A DNA stretch of 64,000 bases from Sphingopyxis witflariensis (GCF_002205635.1 NZ_NISJ01000013.1:1-64000); one strand, 5' to 3'. Counted from the first letter of the stretch, positions 7,442-17,135 are shown. Program-made: numbers and translations. Notes: generated from the sequence alone by a model not told the origin.

Positions 7442-10114
7442 ATGACCAAGCGGCCGATCTTCGCCAGCCTGCTTCTCCTCAGTTCCGCCCTTGTCGCGCC
7501 AGCGGCGCTCGCCCAGGACGCGGCCGTCGACGCGCCCGCCGATGCGGCGGCGCAACCGGATGAGGAAGACGGCGATGTCTCTATCCCCGGCGGCGCCGAC
7601 GCCGAAATCGTCGTCACCGGCCGCTTCACCCCCAATATTGTCCGCGCGACCCCCGAAGTCGTGTCGGCGCTGTCGTCCGCCGACATTGCGCGGACGGGCG
7701 AGGGCGATATTTCGGGCGCGCTGCAGCGCGTCACCGGTCTCAGCGTCGTCGGCGGCGGCTATGTCTATGTCCGCGGGCTTGGCGATCGCTACTCGCTCGC
7801 GTTGCTCAACGGCTCGCCGTTGCCGAGCCCCGAGCCGCTGAAGCGCGTCGTCCCGCTCGACATCTTCCCGTCGAACGTCATCGATTCGACGCTGATCCAG
7901 AAAAGCTATTCGGCGAACTTCCCCGGCGAGTTCGGCGGCGGCGTGATCAACCTCACGACCAAGGCGATCCCGCGCGAACCCTTCCTGACCTTCAGCGGCG
8001 GGATCGGCTGGGACAGCGAGACGACCAATCAGCTTGGCTATACCTATTATGGCAGCGACACCGACTGGACCGGTTTCGACGACGGCACCCGCGACGTGCC
8101 GCCGCTGCTCAAGGCCGCGTTCGCCAGCGGCAAGCCGATCCTTGAAGGCGCTGATTTCAGCCAGAATGATCTGAAGGCGATGGCGATGGAGCTTTCCAAC
8201 TCGCCGACCTCGCTGCTTCAGCAGAATGATCATATCCCGATCAACTGGTCGGCGGGCGTCACCGGCGGCACCACCATCGCGCTTGGCGATGGCGAACTCG
8301 GCATCATCGCGACCGCGGGGATCAGCAACAAGTGGCGCACCCGCGACACTCTGCAACAAACCTCGGTCGAGCGTGACCTGTCGGGCGATCCGCAGACCAG
8401 CTACAACCGCGTCGTCACCGACAATCGTGTCGTCGTCAACGGCCTCCTCGGCTTCGGGCTGGAGATTGGCGAGCACAAGCTGCGCTGGACCAACCTCTAT
8501 ATCCGCGACACGCTGAAACAGGCCCGCCTTGCGCTCGGAACCGACGCGAACCAGCAGGGCCGCGACATCATGAAGCAGGATACGGCCTGGTATGAGCGGC
8601 AGCTGATCAACACCCAGTTCGTCGGCGAATTCCACTTCGACCAGCTCAAGCTCGACCTGCGCGGCGCCTATGCCAATTCGCAGCGCGAGGCGCCCTATGA
8701 GCGCAGCTTCACCTATGTCCGCACCAATTTGCCGACCGCGCAGGACCCGCTCGGCGACAAGTTCGTCAACGACCTCGGCGGCAGCCGCGGCGACGCGAGC
8801 ATCGCCTTTTCGGACCTGAACGAGGATCTGTGGTCGGGCGGCGTCGATCTGTCCTACGAACTCGCCCCGCGCATCACCGCGACGGTCGGCTATGCCTATA
8901 GCGATACCCACCGCACCTCGGCGCGCCGCTCGTTCCAGTTCCGCGCATCGAACCTGCCGCTCGCAGTGCAGCAGCTGCGCCCCGATTATCTCCTCTCCGA
9001 TGCGACGATCCAGCTGTATGACATCACGCTGCTCGAAACCTCGGCGCAGGACGGCACCGCGGCCTTTGCCGCCGACCTCACGACCCACGCCGGCTATGCG
9101 CAGGTGCAGGCCGAACTGACGGCGGGCGTCAACATCAACGCGGGTGTGCGCTATGAGACGGCGAAGCAGACGGTCGCGCCGATCGACCTGTTCAACACCG
9201 GGTCGTCGGCGATCGTGGAAACCAACCTCAACAACAATTACTGGCTCCCCGCGGTCACCCTGACCTGGGAAGTCGCCCCCGACATGCAGTTGCGCGCCAG
9301 CGGGTCGAAGACCATCGCCCGCCCGCAGTTCCGCGAACTGGTGGCGCAAGTCTATCAGGATCCCGAATCGAACCGCCTCTACCGCGGCAACCCCTCGCTG
9401 ACCGACAGCGAGCTGTGGAATGCCGAGGCGCGCTATGAATGGTATTTCGACAAGGACCAGCGCCTGTCGGTCGCCGGCTTCTACAAGTCGATCGACAATC
9501 CGATCGAAGCCTTCACCTCGCTGTCGGATTCGTCGGTCAGCACCGGCTTTGCCAATGCGCCGAAGGCGACGCTCTATGGCGCCGAGGTCGAGGTGCAGAA
9601 ATATGTGCCGCTCGATACGCTCTCGGACGCGCCCTTCTGGCAGAGCCGCCGTCTCGTCCTGATCGGCAACTATACCTACACCCAGTCGGACATTTCGGTG
9701 CGCGAAGGCGACACCACGGTGATCAATGGGGTGACCGAGGCCGCGAGCAATTATTTCTTCGACGGTGCGCCTATGACCGGCCAGTCCGATCATCTGGTGA
9801 ACCTCCAGATCGGCCTCGAGGATCAGGACAAGCTGTCGCAACAGACTTTGTTGCTGACCTACGCGAGCCCTCGCGTCACCAGCCGCGGTCCGTCGCGCCA
9901 GCCTGACCTGCTCGAAAAGCCGGGCATCCAGCTAGACTTCGTCGCGCGGCAGGGACTGAACATGCTCGGCAAAGAGGTCGAGCTGAAGTTCGAGGCACGC
10001 AACCTGACCGGCCGCAAATATCAGGAAGTCCAGACCTCGGGCGACAATAAGATCTACTTCAACCGCTACAAGCTGGGCCGCACTTTCTCGCTCAGCGCGT
10101 CGCTGAAATTCTAG
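7442..10114 (+). CDS. TonB-dependent outer-membrane receptor
   Basis: An 890-residue outer-membrane transporter powered by TonB-ExbBD. The signal peptide runs about 25 residues to ALAQ, followed by an acidic Ala/Asp-rich segment and a TonB-box-like DAEIVVTGR. The plug domain includes VRGLGDRYSLALLNG, PSPEPLKRVVPLDIFPSNVI and GGGVINLTTK, and a large 22-strand-type barrel ends in the usual aromatic terminus SASLKF. The ATG at 7442 precedes an ideal signal peptide. It follows the PHO-controlled lipoprotein gene by 86 bases and precedes the type II secretion operon. Uptake of a phosphorus-containing organic compound is a reasonable guess from regulation; nothing in the sequence names the ligand. 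Confidence 0.9.
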   Translation: MTKRPIFASLLLLSSALVAPAALAQDAAVDAPADAAAQPDEEDGDVSIPGGADAEIVVTGRFTPNIVRATPEVVSALSSADIARTGEGDISGALQRVTGLSVVGGGYVYVRGLGDRYSLALLNGSPLPSPEPLKRVVPLDIFPSNVIDSTLIQKSYSANFPGEFGGGVINLTTKAIPREPFLTFSGGIGWDSETTNQLGYTYYGSDTDWTGFDDGTRDVPPLLKAAFASGKPILEGADFSQNDLKAMAMELSNSPTSLLQQNDHIPINWSAGVTGGTTIALGDGELGIIATAGISNKWRTRDTLQQTSVERDLSGDPQTSYNRVVTDNRVVVNGLLGFGLEIGEHKLRWTNLYIRDTLKQARLALGTDANQQGRDIMKQDTAWYERQLINTQFVGEFHFDQLKLDLRGAYANSQREAPYERSFTYVRTNLPTAQDPLGDKFVNDLGGSRGDASIAFSDLNEDLWSGGVDLSYELAPRITATVGYAYSDTHRTSARRSFQFRASNLPLAVQQLRPDYLLSDATIQLYDITLLETSAQDGTAAFAADLTTHAGYAQVQAELTAGVNINAGVRYETAKQTVAPIDLFNTGSSAIVETNLNNNYWLPAVTLTWEVAPDMQLRASGSKTIARPQFRELVAQVYQDPESNRLYRGNPSLTDSELWNAEARYEWYFDKDQRLSVAGFYKSIDNPIEAFTSLSDSSVSTGFANAPKATLYGAEVEVQKYVPLDTLSDAPFWQSRRLVLIGNYTYTQSDISVREGDTTVINGVTEAASNYFFDGAPMTGQSDHLVNLQIGLEDQDKLSQQTLLLTYASPRVTSRGPSRQPDLLEKPGIQLDFVARQGLNMLGKEVELKFEARNLTGRKYQEVQTSGDNKIYFNRYKLGRTFSLSASLKF

Positions 10115-10123
10115 GCGCGAAAA

Positions 10124-10250
10124 TCCTCCCTGTCGTGAAGCGATGGGGAGGGGGACCGTCGGCGTAGCCGATGGTGGAGGGGTAGGGACACTGCCCCTCC
10201 GTCAGTCCCTGCGGGACTGCCACCTCCCCATGCCTTCGGCACAGGGAGGA
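10124..10250. repeat. Large palindromic intergenic repeat
   Basis: Outer arms TCCTCCCTGT (10124-10133) and ACAGGGAGGA (10241-10250) are perfect complements. Inside are further complementary blocks (ATGGGGAGG with CCTCCCCAT, GGAGGGG with CCCCTCC). The unit resembles dispersed sphingomonad palindromes and could act as a bidirectional terminator after the receptor gene. Confidence 0.75.
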
Positions 10251-10283
10251 TAGAGCCAAGGCGGTGCCACCAGACTCGCCCGG

Positions 10284-10336
10284 CTGTAAAAAAACTGTCA
10301 TCTTTGCGTCAACTGCCTGTCATTAATTCCGCCTAG
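10284..10336 (+). promoter_or_regulatory. PHO-box array (PhoB operator) and -10-like element upstream of gspC
   Basis: Four half-sites in exact 11-bp register: CTGTAAA at 10284, CTGTCAT at 10295, GCGTCAA at 10306 and CTGTCAT at 10317. Two are perfect consensus. CCTAG at 10332-10336 lies 8 bases beyond the last site, the same spacing as in the array at 5602-5676. The gspC ATG is 43 bases further on. This predicts PhoB-driven expression of the whole type II secretion operon. Confidence 0.85.
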
Positions 10337-10379
10337 GCGATTCGGGACGGCATTTTTACGTGGGGGACCGGGGAATTTC

Positions 10380-11264
10380 ATGGCGACGCTGATGTCTGGA
10401 TCAGCCGTGCGACTGCCACGCGGATTGCCCGCCTGGATCCGCAGCGGCGTGCGCACGCCGCGTCAGCTCTGGCCGCTGCTGCTCGCCGGGCTTCTGGGTG
10501 CCTTGCTCGTCTGGCAACTCGTGCGTCTGCTCTGGGTGCTGATCGTTCCGCTGTCGCCGCTCGGCGCATGGCAGCCGCAGGCGGCGGTGATCGCTTCGCC
10601 CGCCGAACGTCGCGCGCTGTTCACCAGTCTCGATCCCTTTTTCCGCGGCGCTGCGCAGGGCCCCGCCAGCGCGACCGTCACCGCGCTCGGACTGACGCTG
10701 TTTGGCATCAATCTCAACGAAGCGACCGGCGGCGGCTCGGCGATCATTGCGGGCGAGGATGGGGTGCAGAACAGCTATGCCGTTGGCGACGAAATCGCCC
10801 CGGGCGTGAAGCTCGCCGGGGTCGCTTTCGACCATGTGACGCTCGATCGCGGCGGCGCGCGCGAAAGCCTGTTCCTCGACCAGAGCGGTGAAGCTCCGGT
10901 CGCCGGCGCCGCGACCCCATTGCCCGCACCGACCCCCGAAATCGGCAGCGCGGCCGCTGGCGGCGTCAGCGCCAATGGCGAAATGTCGCCCGCCGCGCTC
11001 AAGGCCGGGGTCGCTTTTGCTCCGCGCACCGAAAATGGCCGCGTCACGGGTATGGTCGTTCAGCCGCAGGGCGACGGTGCCGCGTTCCGCGCTGCGGGCT
11101 TGCGTCCGGGCGATGTTATCCGCTCGGTCGGTGGCCGTCCGATCGGCTCGGCAGCCGACGCGGCGGCACTTGCCAATCAACTTACTCCGGGCGCTCGCCT
11201 GTCCTTTGAAGTCGAACGCGGCGCCAGCGTCGTCCCGGTTGCCATTTTTCTTGCAAAGCCCTGA
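10380..11264 (+). CDS. gspC: Type II secretion inner-membrane clamp protein GspC
   Basis: A 294-residue protein linking the inner-membrane platform to the secretin. A short basic cytoplasmic tail precedes one membrane helix (about residues 30-55, WPLLLAGLLGALLVWQLVRL). The periplasmic homology region (residues 100-170, ATVTALGLTLFGINLNEATGG onward) contacts GspD. A proline-rich linker and a C-terminal PDZ domain (about 205-294, VTGMVVQPQGDGAAFRAAGL then RPGDVIRSVGGRPIGS) follow. It is the first gene of the operon, 43 bases after the PHO-box promoter, and gspD starts 5 bases after its stop. Confidence 0.93.
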   Translation: MATLMSGSAVRLPRGLPAWIRSGVRTPRQLWPLLLAGLLGALLVWQLVRLLWVLIVPLSPLGAWQPQAAVIASPAERRALFTSLDPFFRGAAQGPASATVTALGLTLFGINLNEATGGGSAIIAGEDGVQNSYAVGDEIAPGVKLAGVAFDHVTLDRGGARESLFLDQSGEAPVAGAATPLPAPTPEIGSAAAGGVSANGEMSPAALKAGVAFAPRTENGRVTGMVVQPQGDGAAFRAAGLRPGDVIRSVGGRPIGSAADAAALANQLTPGARLSFEVERGASVVPVAIFLAKP

Positions 11265-11269
11265 TCCAC

Positions 11270-13471
11270 ATGCGTTTTAAACTGTCCCTCATGCTTGCAG
11301 CGGCGCTGATCTCGGCGACCCCTGCGTCGGCGCAATATACGCTCAACGTTCGCGACGCCGATATTCGCGCCTTCATTCAGGATGCCGCCCGGATCACCGG
11401 GCGCACCTTTGTCATCGACGGCCGCGTCAACGGCAAGGTGTCGGTCGTCACCGACCGGCCGTTGTCGCGCAGCGAATATTTCGAGATTTTCCTCTCAACC
11501 CTGCGCTCGAATGGCCTCGTCGCGGTTCCCGGCCCCAACGGCGCCTACCGCGTCCAGCCGATCGACGGCGCCGCGGCGCAGCCCGGCCGGATCGGCAGCA
11601 GCGGTGCGGCGCAGAACCAGTTCGTCACGGAGATCATCCGCCTGCGCCATATCGATGCCGTCGCGGCGGTCGAAACGCTGCGCCCGCTTGTCAGCGCGCA
11701 GGGTTCGCTCACCGCGAACCGCAATGCCAACAGCCTTGTCGTCGCCGATTTCGCCGACAATATCCGCCGCATCCGCGCGCTCGCTTCGAGCATCGACCGC
11801 GACAGTTCGACCAGCCAGATCGTCACACTCAAAAACGCCGGCGCGCGCGAAATCGCCGCGGCACTCACCGCGCTGGTTCCGGCGGCGGGCGAGGGGGCTA
11901 AGTCGCCCATCGCGATCGTGCCGATCGACAGCAGCAACGCGATTGCGCTGCGCGGCGACCAGGCGATGGTCGCGCGCTTTGTCTCGATGGCGAACGAGCT
12001 TGACCAAAAGGCTGCAGGTGGCACCGAATTGCGCGTCTATTGGCTCGAGCACGCCAATGCCGAAACGCTGCTGCCGACGCTGCAGCAGCTGATCGGTGGC
12101 GGCAGCGACCCGGCGCAGAAAGCGGGTCTGTCGCCCGCCACCACGTCATCCTCGTCGGGCGGCAACAGCACGCCGGCGCCAGCGCCAGCAGCGACCACTG
12201 CGGTTTCGACCGGCGGCGGAGGCAGCGGCAGCATCTCGACCCGCGGCCCCGCGATCGTAACGCGCTACGAAGGCGCGAACGCGATCATCGTCGCGGCCAA
12301 CAGCGAAGTGCAGCGCATGCTCGGCGAGCTGATCCGCCAGCTCGACAGCCGCCGCCAACAGGTGCTGGTCGAAGCGATCGTTGTCGAAATCGGCGACGAT
12401 GCCGCGAAACGGCTCGGCGTCCAGTTTCTGCTCGGCGGCAAGAATATTCCCTTCGTCGCGACGAGCTACAGCAATGCGTCGCCGAACATTTTGACCCTCG
12501 GCGGCGCTTATGCGGCAAATCAGTTGGGGCAGCAGACGACGACGGTGAACGGCACCACGACGGTAACCCAAACGAACAGCTCGCTCGGCAACAGCCTGCA
12601 GGAAGCTGCGGCGGCGTCGTTGCTCGCGGCGACCGGCGGTTTTGCGGGTTTTGCGGGCGATATCGGCAAAAATACGATCTTCGGCGCGATCATCAATGCG
12701 GTGAAGTCAGACACGACGTCGAACCTGCTCGCGACGCCGCACATCGTCACCCTCGACAATCAGGCGGCAAAATTCCTCGTCGGGCAGGATGTTCCGATCA
12801 CGACTGGCGAAAAGCTGGGCGACAATTTCGAAAACGCCTTCCGCACCGTCCAGCGCGAAGAGGTCGGGATCAAGCTGGAAGTGACCCCCCAGGTCAATGG
12901 TGCGGGCGAAGTGAAGATGTTCCTCCGCCAGGAAGTGTCGAGCGTCGCTGGCCCGGTCTCGTCGCGCAACAGCGACCTCATCCTCAACAAGCGCTCGTTC
13001 GAAACGGTGCTGACCGTCGACGATGGCGAAATCCTTGCGATCGGCGGGCTCCTCAACGATGACGAGCGCAAGACGATCGAGCGCATCCCGCTACTCAGCG
13101 ATATTCCGCTGCTCGGCGAACTGTTCAAATCGCGCAGCCGCACCCGGTCGAAGACGAACCTAATGGTCTTCATCCGCCCGACGATTCTTCGTAACCGCGA
13201 GGACAACGCCGCGCTCACCGCGCGCCGTTACGGATATATCCGCGACTTCCAGCTCCGCCGGAATCCCGACGAAGAGCCCGCGATCGACACGCTGGTGCGC
13301 GATTATCTGGGCGCGGTGCCGCCGGTGCCGACCGCGGCGACCGCCGCCGACATCACCGTCGGTCCGGTGGATTTGCCTGCGTTGCGTGGCCCCGAGGGCA
13401 GCGTTACGACGACCGATGTTCCGCCGTCGATTTCGAAGGCGCCTGCACCTCCGGCCGGAGACTTTCCGTGA
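11270..13471 (+). CDS. gspD: Type II secretion outer-membrane secretin GspD
   Basis: A 733-residue multimeric channel for folded substrates. It has a signal peptide (cleavage after ATPASA), then the N0 domain (YTLNVRDADIRAFIQDAARI) and three N1-N3 domains with IIRLRHIDAVAAVETLRPLV and LEHANAETLLPTLQQLI repeats. A Ser/Gly-rich loop within N3 (about residues 285-325) and the C-terminal secretin domain (VPITTGEKLG, VGIKLEVTPQVNGAGEVKM, NLMVFIRPTILR) complete it. No lipobox is present and no pilotin gene is seen nearby. Its stop overlaps the gspE start. Confidence 0.95.
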   Translation: MRFKLSLMLAAALISATPASAQYTLNVRDADIRAFIQDAARITGRTFVIDGRVNGKVSVVTDRPLSRSEYFEIFLSTLRSNGLVAVPGPNGAYRVQPIDGAAAQPGRIGSSGAAQNQFVTEIIRLRHIDAVAAVETLRPLVSAQGSLTANRNANSLVVADFADNIRRIRALASSIDRDSSTSQIVTLKNAGAREIAAALTALVPAAGEGAKSPIAIVPIDSSNAIALRGDQAMVARFVSMANELDQKAAGGTELRVYWLEHANAETLLPTLQQLIGGGSDPAQKAGLSPATTSSSSGGNSTPAPAPAATTAVSTGGGGSGSISTRGPAIVTRYEGANAIIVAANSEVQRMLGELIRQLDSRRQQVLVEAIVVEIGDDAAKRLGVQFLLGGKNIPFVATSYSNASPNILTLGGAYAANQLGQQTTTVNGTTTVTQTNSSLGNSLQEAAAASLLAATGGFAGFAGDIGKNTIFGAIINAVKSDTTSNLLATPHIVTLDNQAAKFLVGQDVPITTGEKLGDNFENAFRTVQREEVGIKLEVTPQVNGAGEVKMFLRQEVSSVAGPVSSRNSDLILNKRSFETVLTVDDGEILAIGGLLNDDERKTIERIPLLSDIPLLGELFKSRSRTRSKTNLMVFIRPTILRNREDNAALTARRYGYIRDFQLRRNPDEEPAIDTLVRDYLGAVPPVPTAATAADITVGPVDLPALRGPEGSVTTTDVPPSISKAPAPPAGDFP

Positions 13472-14961
13472 CCGACATCGAACCGGCGGTGCCTGCTTCG
13501 GCGCCGGTTGATATTCCCTATGGTTTCGCGCGGGCGCATGGCGTCGTGATCGCACAGGGCGAGGGCGCCGCGTGGCTCGCGACTTTGCGCGAAGGTGCTG
13601 ACCCGGCGGTGCTGATCGAGGTGAAGCGCTATCTCTCGCAGCCGATCCGCGTCGTGACGGCCAGCGTCGCCGATTTCGACCGGCTGCTCTCTGATCATTA
13701 TGCCGTCGACAGTTCAGCCGCCGCGATGGCGGGGTCGCTCGACGGCAGCGACATCGACTTCAGCCTGCCGAGCGCCGAAGATCTGCTCGACAGCGCCGAC
13801 GACGCCCCCGCGATCCGCCTGATCAATGCGATCATCGCCGAAGCGGTACGGCAGGGTGTCAGCGACATTCACATTGAGCCCTATGAAAGCGGCCTCGTCG
13901 TGCGGATGCGCACGGACGGGGTGCTGCGCGAGCATCTGCGCATGCCGCCGCACGTCGCGCCCGTCGTCGTCAGCCGCATCAAGGTGATGGCGCGCCTCGA
14001 CATCGCCGAGCGCCGCGTCCCGCAGGACGGCCGCATCGGGCTGACCCTCGCGGGCAAGGCGGTCGACGTTCGCGTCTCGACGCTCCCCAGCCGCGCTGGC
14101 GAGCGCGTCGTGATGCGTATCCTCGACAAAGACGCCGCTGGAATCGACTTCGACGTCCTTGGCCTGTCGGGAGCCGCCGACCAGATTTTGCGCGAGGCGC
14201 TGGCCGAACCCAATGGCATCATCCTTGTCACCGGGCCGACGGGTTCGGGCAAGACTACGTCGCTCTATGCCGCGCTCAAGCAGCTGAACGATGGTCAGCG
14301 CAATATTCTGACGGTCGAGGATCCGGTCGAATATGCCGTCGATGGCGTCGGCCAGACGCAGGTGAACAGCAAGGTCGGGCTCGACTTCGCCGCGGGGCTT
14401 CGCGCGATCCTGCGTCAGGATCCCGATGTCGTGATGGTCGGCGAAATTCGCGACCGCGAAACCGCCGATATTGCGGTGCAGGCGTCGCTGACGGGGCACC
14501 TCGTTCTCTCGACCGTCCACACCAATGATGCCGTGGGAGCGATCACGCGCCTGAAAGATTTGAAGGTCGAACCCTTCTTGCTCGCCTCGACTCTTCGCGC
14601 AGTGATCGCGCAGCGGCTGGTTCGCAAACTTTGCGATCATTGCCGTGAACCGGTGCAGGCGGACAATAGTGTCGCGGCGATCCTCGGGCTCGACATCGGC
14701 ACCGTGATTTGGCGCCCAAAGGGCTGCGAGCATTGCAACGGCACCGGCTACAAAGGCCGCATCGGGGTGTTCGAGGCGATCAAGGTCGACGAAACCGTGC
14801 GCCGCTACATCTATAACGGCGGCGACGAAGCGATGATCGCGCGCCACGCTTTCCTGAAATCGCCGACGCTCGCCTCGGCGGCGCGGACGATGGTCTCCAA
14901 GGGGCTGACCACCGCCGAAGAGGCGATCCGTGTCGCGCGGCGCGAGGAAATCGATGCCTGA
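13468..14961 (+). CDS. gspE: Type II secretion ATPase GspE
   Basis: A 497-residue hexameric cytoplasmic ATPase that powers pseudopilus assembly. Walker A GPTGSGKT is at residues 256-263, the Asp box is NILTVEDPVEY, Walker B is DPDVVMVGEIRD and the His box is GHLVLSTVHTND. The tetracysteine zinc module is present (CDHC and CEHCNGTGYKGRIGVFE). The N-terminal domain that docks on GspL is short. The start is a GTG at 13468 overlapping the gspD stop (GTGA), implying translational coupling. Confidence 0.95.
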   Translation: MTDIEPAVPASAPVDIPYGFARAHGVVIAQGEGAAWLATLREGADPAVLIEVKRYLSQPIRVVTASVADFDRLLSDHYAVDSSAAAMAGSLDGSDIDFSLPSAEDLLDSADDAPAIRLINAIIAEAVRQGVSDIHIEPYESGLVVRMRTDGVLREHLRMPPHVAPVVVSRIKVMARLDIAERRVPQDGRIGLTLAGKAVDVRVSTLPSRAGERVVMRILDKDAAGIDFDVLGLSGAADQILREALAEPNGIILVTGPTGSGKTTSLYAALKQLNDGQRNILTVEDPVEYAVDGVGQTQVNSKVGLDFAAGLRAILRQDPDVVMVGEIRDRETADIAVQASLTGHLVLSTVHTNDAVGAITRLKDLKVEPFLLASTLRAVIAQRLVRKLCDHCREPVQADNSVAAILGLDIGTVIWRPKGCEHCNGTGYKGRIGVFEAIKVDETVRRYIYNGGDEAMIARHAFLKSPTLASAARTMVSKGLTTAEEAIRVARREEIDA

Positions 14962-16171
14962 TTATCGCTATGTGGCGATCGATCCGCAGGGGCGCGAGCG
15001 CAAGGGGCGGCTGACCGCCGCGAACGACGATGCGGCGCGCGCCGACCTGATCCGCCGGAAATTCCATATCGTCGCGGTCGAAGCCGCCGGGGCGAAGCCG
15101 GCCGGCGGACGTTCGCTGCTGGTGTTCCGCCGCAACAAGCTGTCGAGCAAGGATCTCGCGCTCTTCACCCGCCAACTCGCGACGCTCGCCGAAGTCGCGC
15201 CGCTCGAAGAGGCGCTGCGCACGCTGACCCGCCAGAGCGAGGCCGAAAGCGCGCGCGCGGTGGTTGGCGATGTCCATGCTGGTCTGCTCGAAGGGCGCCG
15301 CCTCGCCGACGCGATGGCGCGCCAGCCGGCGAGCTTCCCGCCGCTCTATCGCGCGATGGTCGCGGCGGGTGAGACGACGGGCAGCCTCACGACCATTCTC
15401 GCGCGCCTCGCCGACCTGCTCGAACGCCAGGCTGAAGTGCGCGGCAAGCTGATCGCCGCGCTTGCTTACCCGATCGTCCTCGCGGTGGTCGCGGTCGGCG
15501 TCGTCGCCGCGCTGATGATCTTCGTCGTCCCGCGCGTCGTCGAACAATTCACCGACGTCGGTCAGCAACTGCCCTTCCTGACCCGCGCGGTGATTGCGAT
15601 CTCCAGCTTCGCCGCGAACTGGTGGTGGCTGATCGCGCTCTTGCTCGCCGCCGCAACCTTCGGCTGGGTTCAGGCGATGCGCCGCCCGGCGTTCAAGGCG
15701 CGCGTAGATGCGCGGCTGCTCCGCCTGCCTTTGCTCGGCCGCCTGCTGCGCGATCTCTACGCCGCGCGTTTTGCCCGCACGCTGTCGACGATGGTGTCGA
15801 GCCGCCTGCCGCTCGTCGACGGTCTGCGCCTGACGCTGCCGACGATCCGCAACGCGGCGCTTGCCAGCGCCACCGCGACGATCGTCGATCAGGTCCGCGC
15901 GGGCGGCAGCCTGTCGGCGGCGCTGCGCGATGCCGGGGTCTTTCCGCCCTTGCTCGTTTACATGACCGCGAGCGGCGAAAGCGCGGGCCGCCTCGAGCAA
16001 ATGCTCGAGCGCGCCGCCGATTATCTCGAGCGCGAATTCGACCGTTTCACGGCGGCGTCGATGGCGTTACTCGAGCCTGTCATAATTGTCGTTATGGGGT
16101 CGTGCGTTGCCCTTATCATCCTCGCCATCCTGCTTCCGATCCTTCAGTTGCAGAACCTTGCAGGTCTATAG
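14954..16171 (+). CDS. gspF: Type II secretion inner-membrane platform protein GspF
   Basis: A 405-residue polytopic protein at the base of the pseudopilus. It has two duplicated cytoplasmic helical domains (FTRQLATLAEVAPLEEALRT and FARTLSTMVSSRLPLVDGLR, each followed by a GE/SGE motif) and three membrane helices (about 168-190, 215-235 and 375-398). The N-terminal YRYVAIDPQGRERKG segment is typical. The ATG at 14954 is preferred over an upstream in-frame codon at 14930 because family homology begins with MPDYRY. It overlaps gspE by 8 bases. Confidence 0.94.
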   Translation: MPDYRYVAIDPQGRERKGRLTAANDDAARADLIRRKFHIVAVEAAGAKPAGGRSLLVFRRNKLSSKDLALFTRQLATLAEVAPLEEALRTLTRQSEAESARAVVGDVHAGLLEGRRLADAMARQPASFPPLYRAMVAAGETTGSLTTILARLADLLERQAEVRGKLIAALAYPIVLAVVAVGVVAALMIFVVPRVVEQFTDVGQQLPFLTRAVIAISSFAANWWWLIALLLAAATFGWVQAMRRPAFKARVDARLLRLPLLGRLLRDLYAARFARTLSTMVSSRLPLVDGLRLTLPTIRNAALASATATIVDQVRAGGSLSAALRDAGVFPPLLVYMTASGESAGRLEQMLERAADYLEREFDRFTAASMALLEPVIIVVMGSCVALIILAILLPILQLQNLAGL

Positions 16172-16174
16172 CCC

Positions 16175-16666
16175 ATGTCCCTGATGAAGCTTTTCCTTCG
16201 CCTGATGCTCGACCCCACCCGCCAGCCCGTCAAACGGCAACGCAAGAAGGACGAGCGTGGCTTTACGCTGACCGAGTTGATGGTCGTGATCTTCATCATC
16301 GGCCTGCTCGCAACCGTGGTGATGATCAACGTCCTGCCCAGCCAGGACAAGGCGATGGTGACCAAGGCGAAGGCCGATATCGCGACGCTGGAGACGGCGC
16401 TCGAACAATATCGGCTCGACAATCTGGCCTATCCGGCCTCGACCGACGGGCTGAATGCGCTCATCACCGCGCCACCGGCGCTCGCGCAGCCCGAACGCTA
16501 TCGCCGCGGCGGCTATATCAAGAAATTGCCCGCTGATCCGTGGGGCCGACCCTATAATTACCAGACGCCCGGCCCGAACGGGGCCGCCTTCGACGTATGG
16601 TCATTGGGCGCCGATGGGGCACCGGGCGGGACCGACGACAATGCCGATATTCGCGGAGACAGCTGA
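16175..16666 (+). CDS. gspG: Type II secretion major pseudopilin GspG
   Basis: A 163-residue major pseudopilin. The prepilin peptidase site is RG/FTLTELMVV with the conserved Glu at +5, followed by a hydrophobic helix and the GspG-specific region LALEQYRLDN-like (ALEQYRLDNLAYPASTDGLN), PADPWGRPYNY, and a calcium-site-like tail ending GTDDNADIRGDS. The leader before the cleavage site is long, 29 basic residues; no internal start is visible. It begins 3 bases after the gspF stop. Confidence 0.95.
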   Translation: MSLMKLFLRLMLDPTRQPVKRQRKKDERGFTLTELMVVIFIIGLLATVVMINVLPSQDKAMVTKAKADIATLETALEQYRLDNLAYPASTDGLNALITAPPALAQPERYRRGGYIKKLPADPWGRPYNYQTPGPNGAAFDVWSLGADGAPGGTDDNADIRGDS

Positions 16667-17135
16667 GGGCGCAGCTCCCGACCGTCGCAAGGCAGCGACC
16701 CGCGGCTTCACGCTGGTCGAACTGATGGTCGTGCTCGCGATTCTCGGACTCGCCGCGACGGCGGTGGTGCTGACCATCCCCGGCGAAGAACGCAGCGTGC
16801 GCAGCGAGGCCGACCGGCTCGCCGCGCGGCTGGCCGGCGCGCGCGACGTCGCGGTGATCGAGGGGCGCAGCGTGTCGGTCAACTTCGCGCCCTCGGGCTA
16901 TGGTTTCGAACGGCGCATCGGTGGCGAATGGCAGCCTTTGCCCGGCCGTGCCTTTGCGCAGCGCAACTGGCCCGCCGACATCCGCTTTGCCGCGGGCGAC
17001 GGGCAGGGCGCGGCGCGTGTCCTGTTCGACCGCGTCGGCACCAGCCCGACCCCGCAGGTCGTTGTGCTGTCGGGCGGCGACGCGCGCGAGATCGTGCGCG
17101 TTTCGGCGACGGGGGAGGTCAGCCGTGGGCAGTGA
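16641..17135 (+). CDS. gspH: Type II secretion minor pseudopilin GspH
   Basis: A 164-residue minor pseudopilin, with the cleavage site RG/FTLVELMVVLAILGL after a 22-residue leader. The globular part carries the GspH-like pattern RLAARLAGARDVAVIEGRSV and YGFERRIGGEWQPLPGRAF. The ATG at 16641 overlaps gspG by 26 bases. An open frame extends further upstream, but the leader length favours this start. It should sit near the pseudopilus tip with GspI, GspJ and GspK. Confidence 0.85.
   Translation: MPIFAETAEGAAPDRRKAATRGFTLVELMVVLAILGLAATAVVLTIPGEERSVRSEADRLAARLAGARDVAVIEGRSVSVNFAPSGYGFERRIGGEWQPLPGRAFAQRNWPADIRFAAGDGQGAARVLFDRVGTSPTPQVVVLSGGDAREIVRVSATGEVSRGQ

Noticed and set aside
7415-9841. Reverse-strand frame of 808 codons opposite the TonB receptor
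   Set aside because: Low-complexity Arg/Ala/Val composition and no domain signature; an antisense shadow of the receptor.
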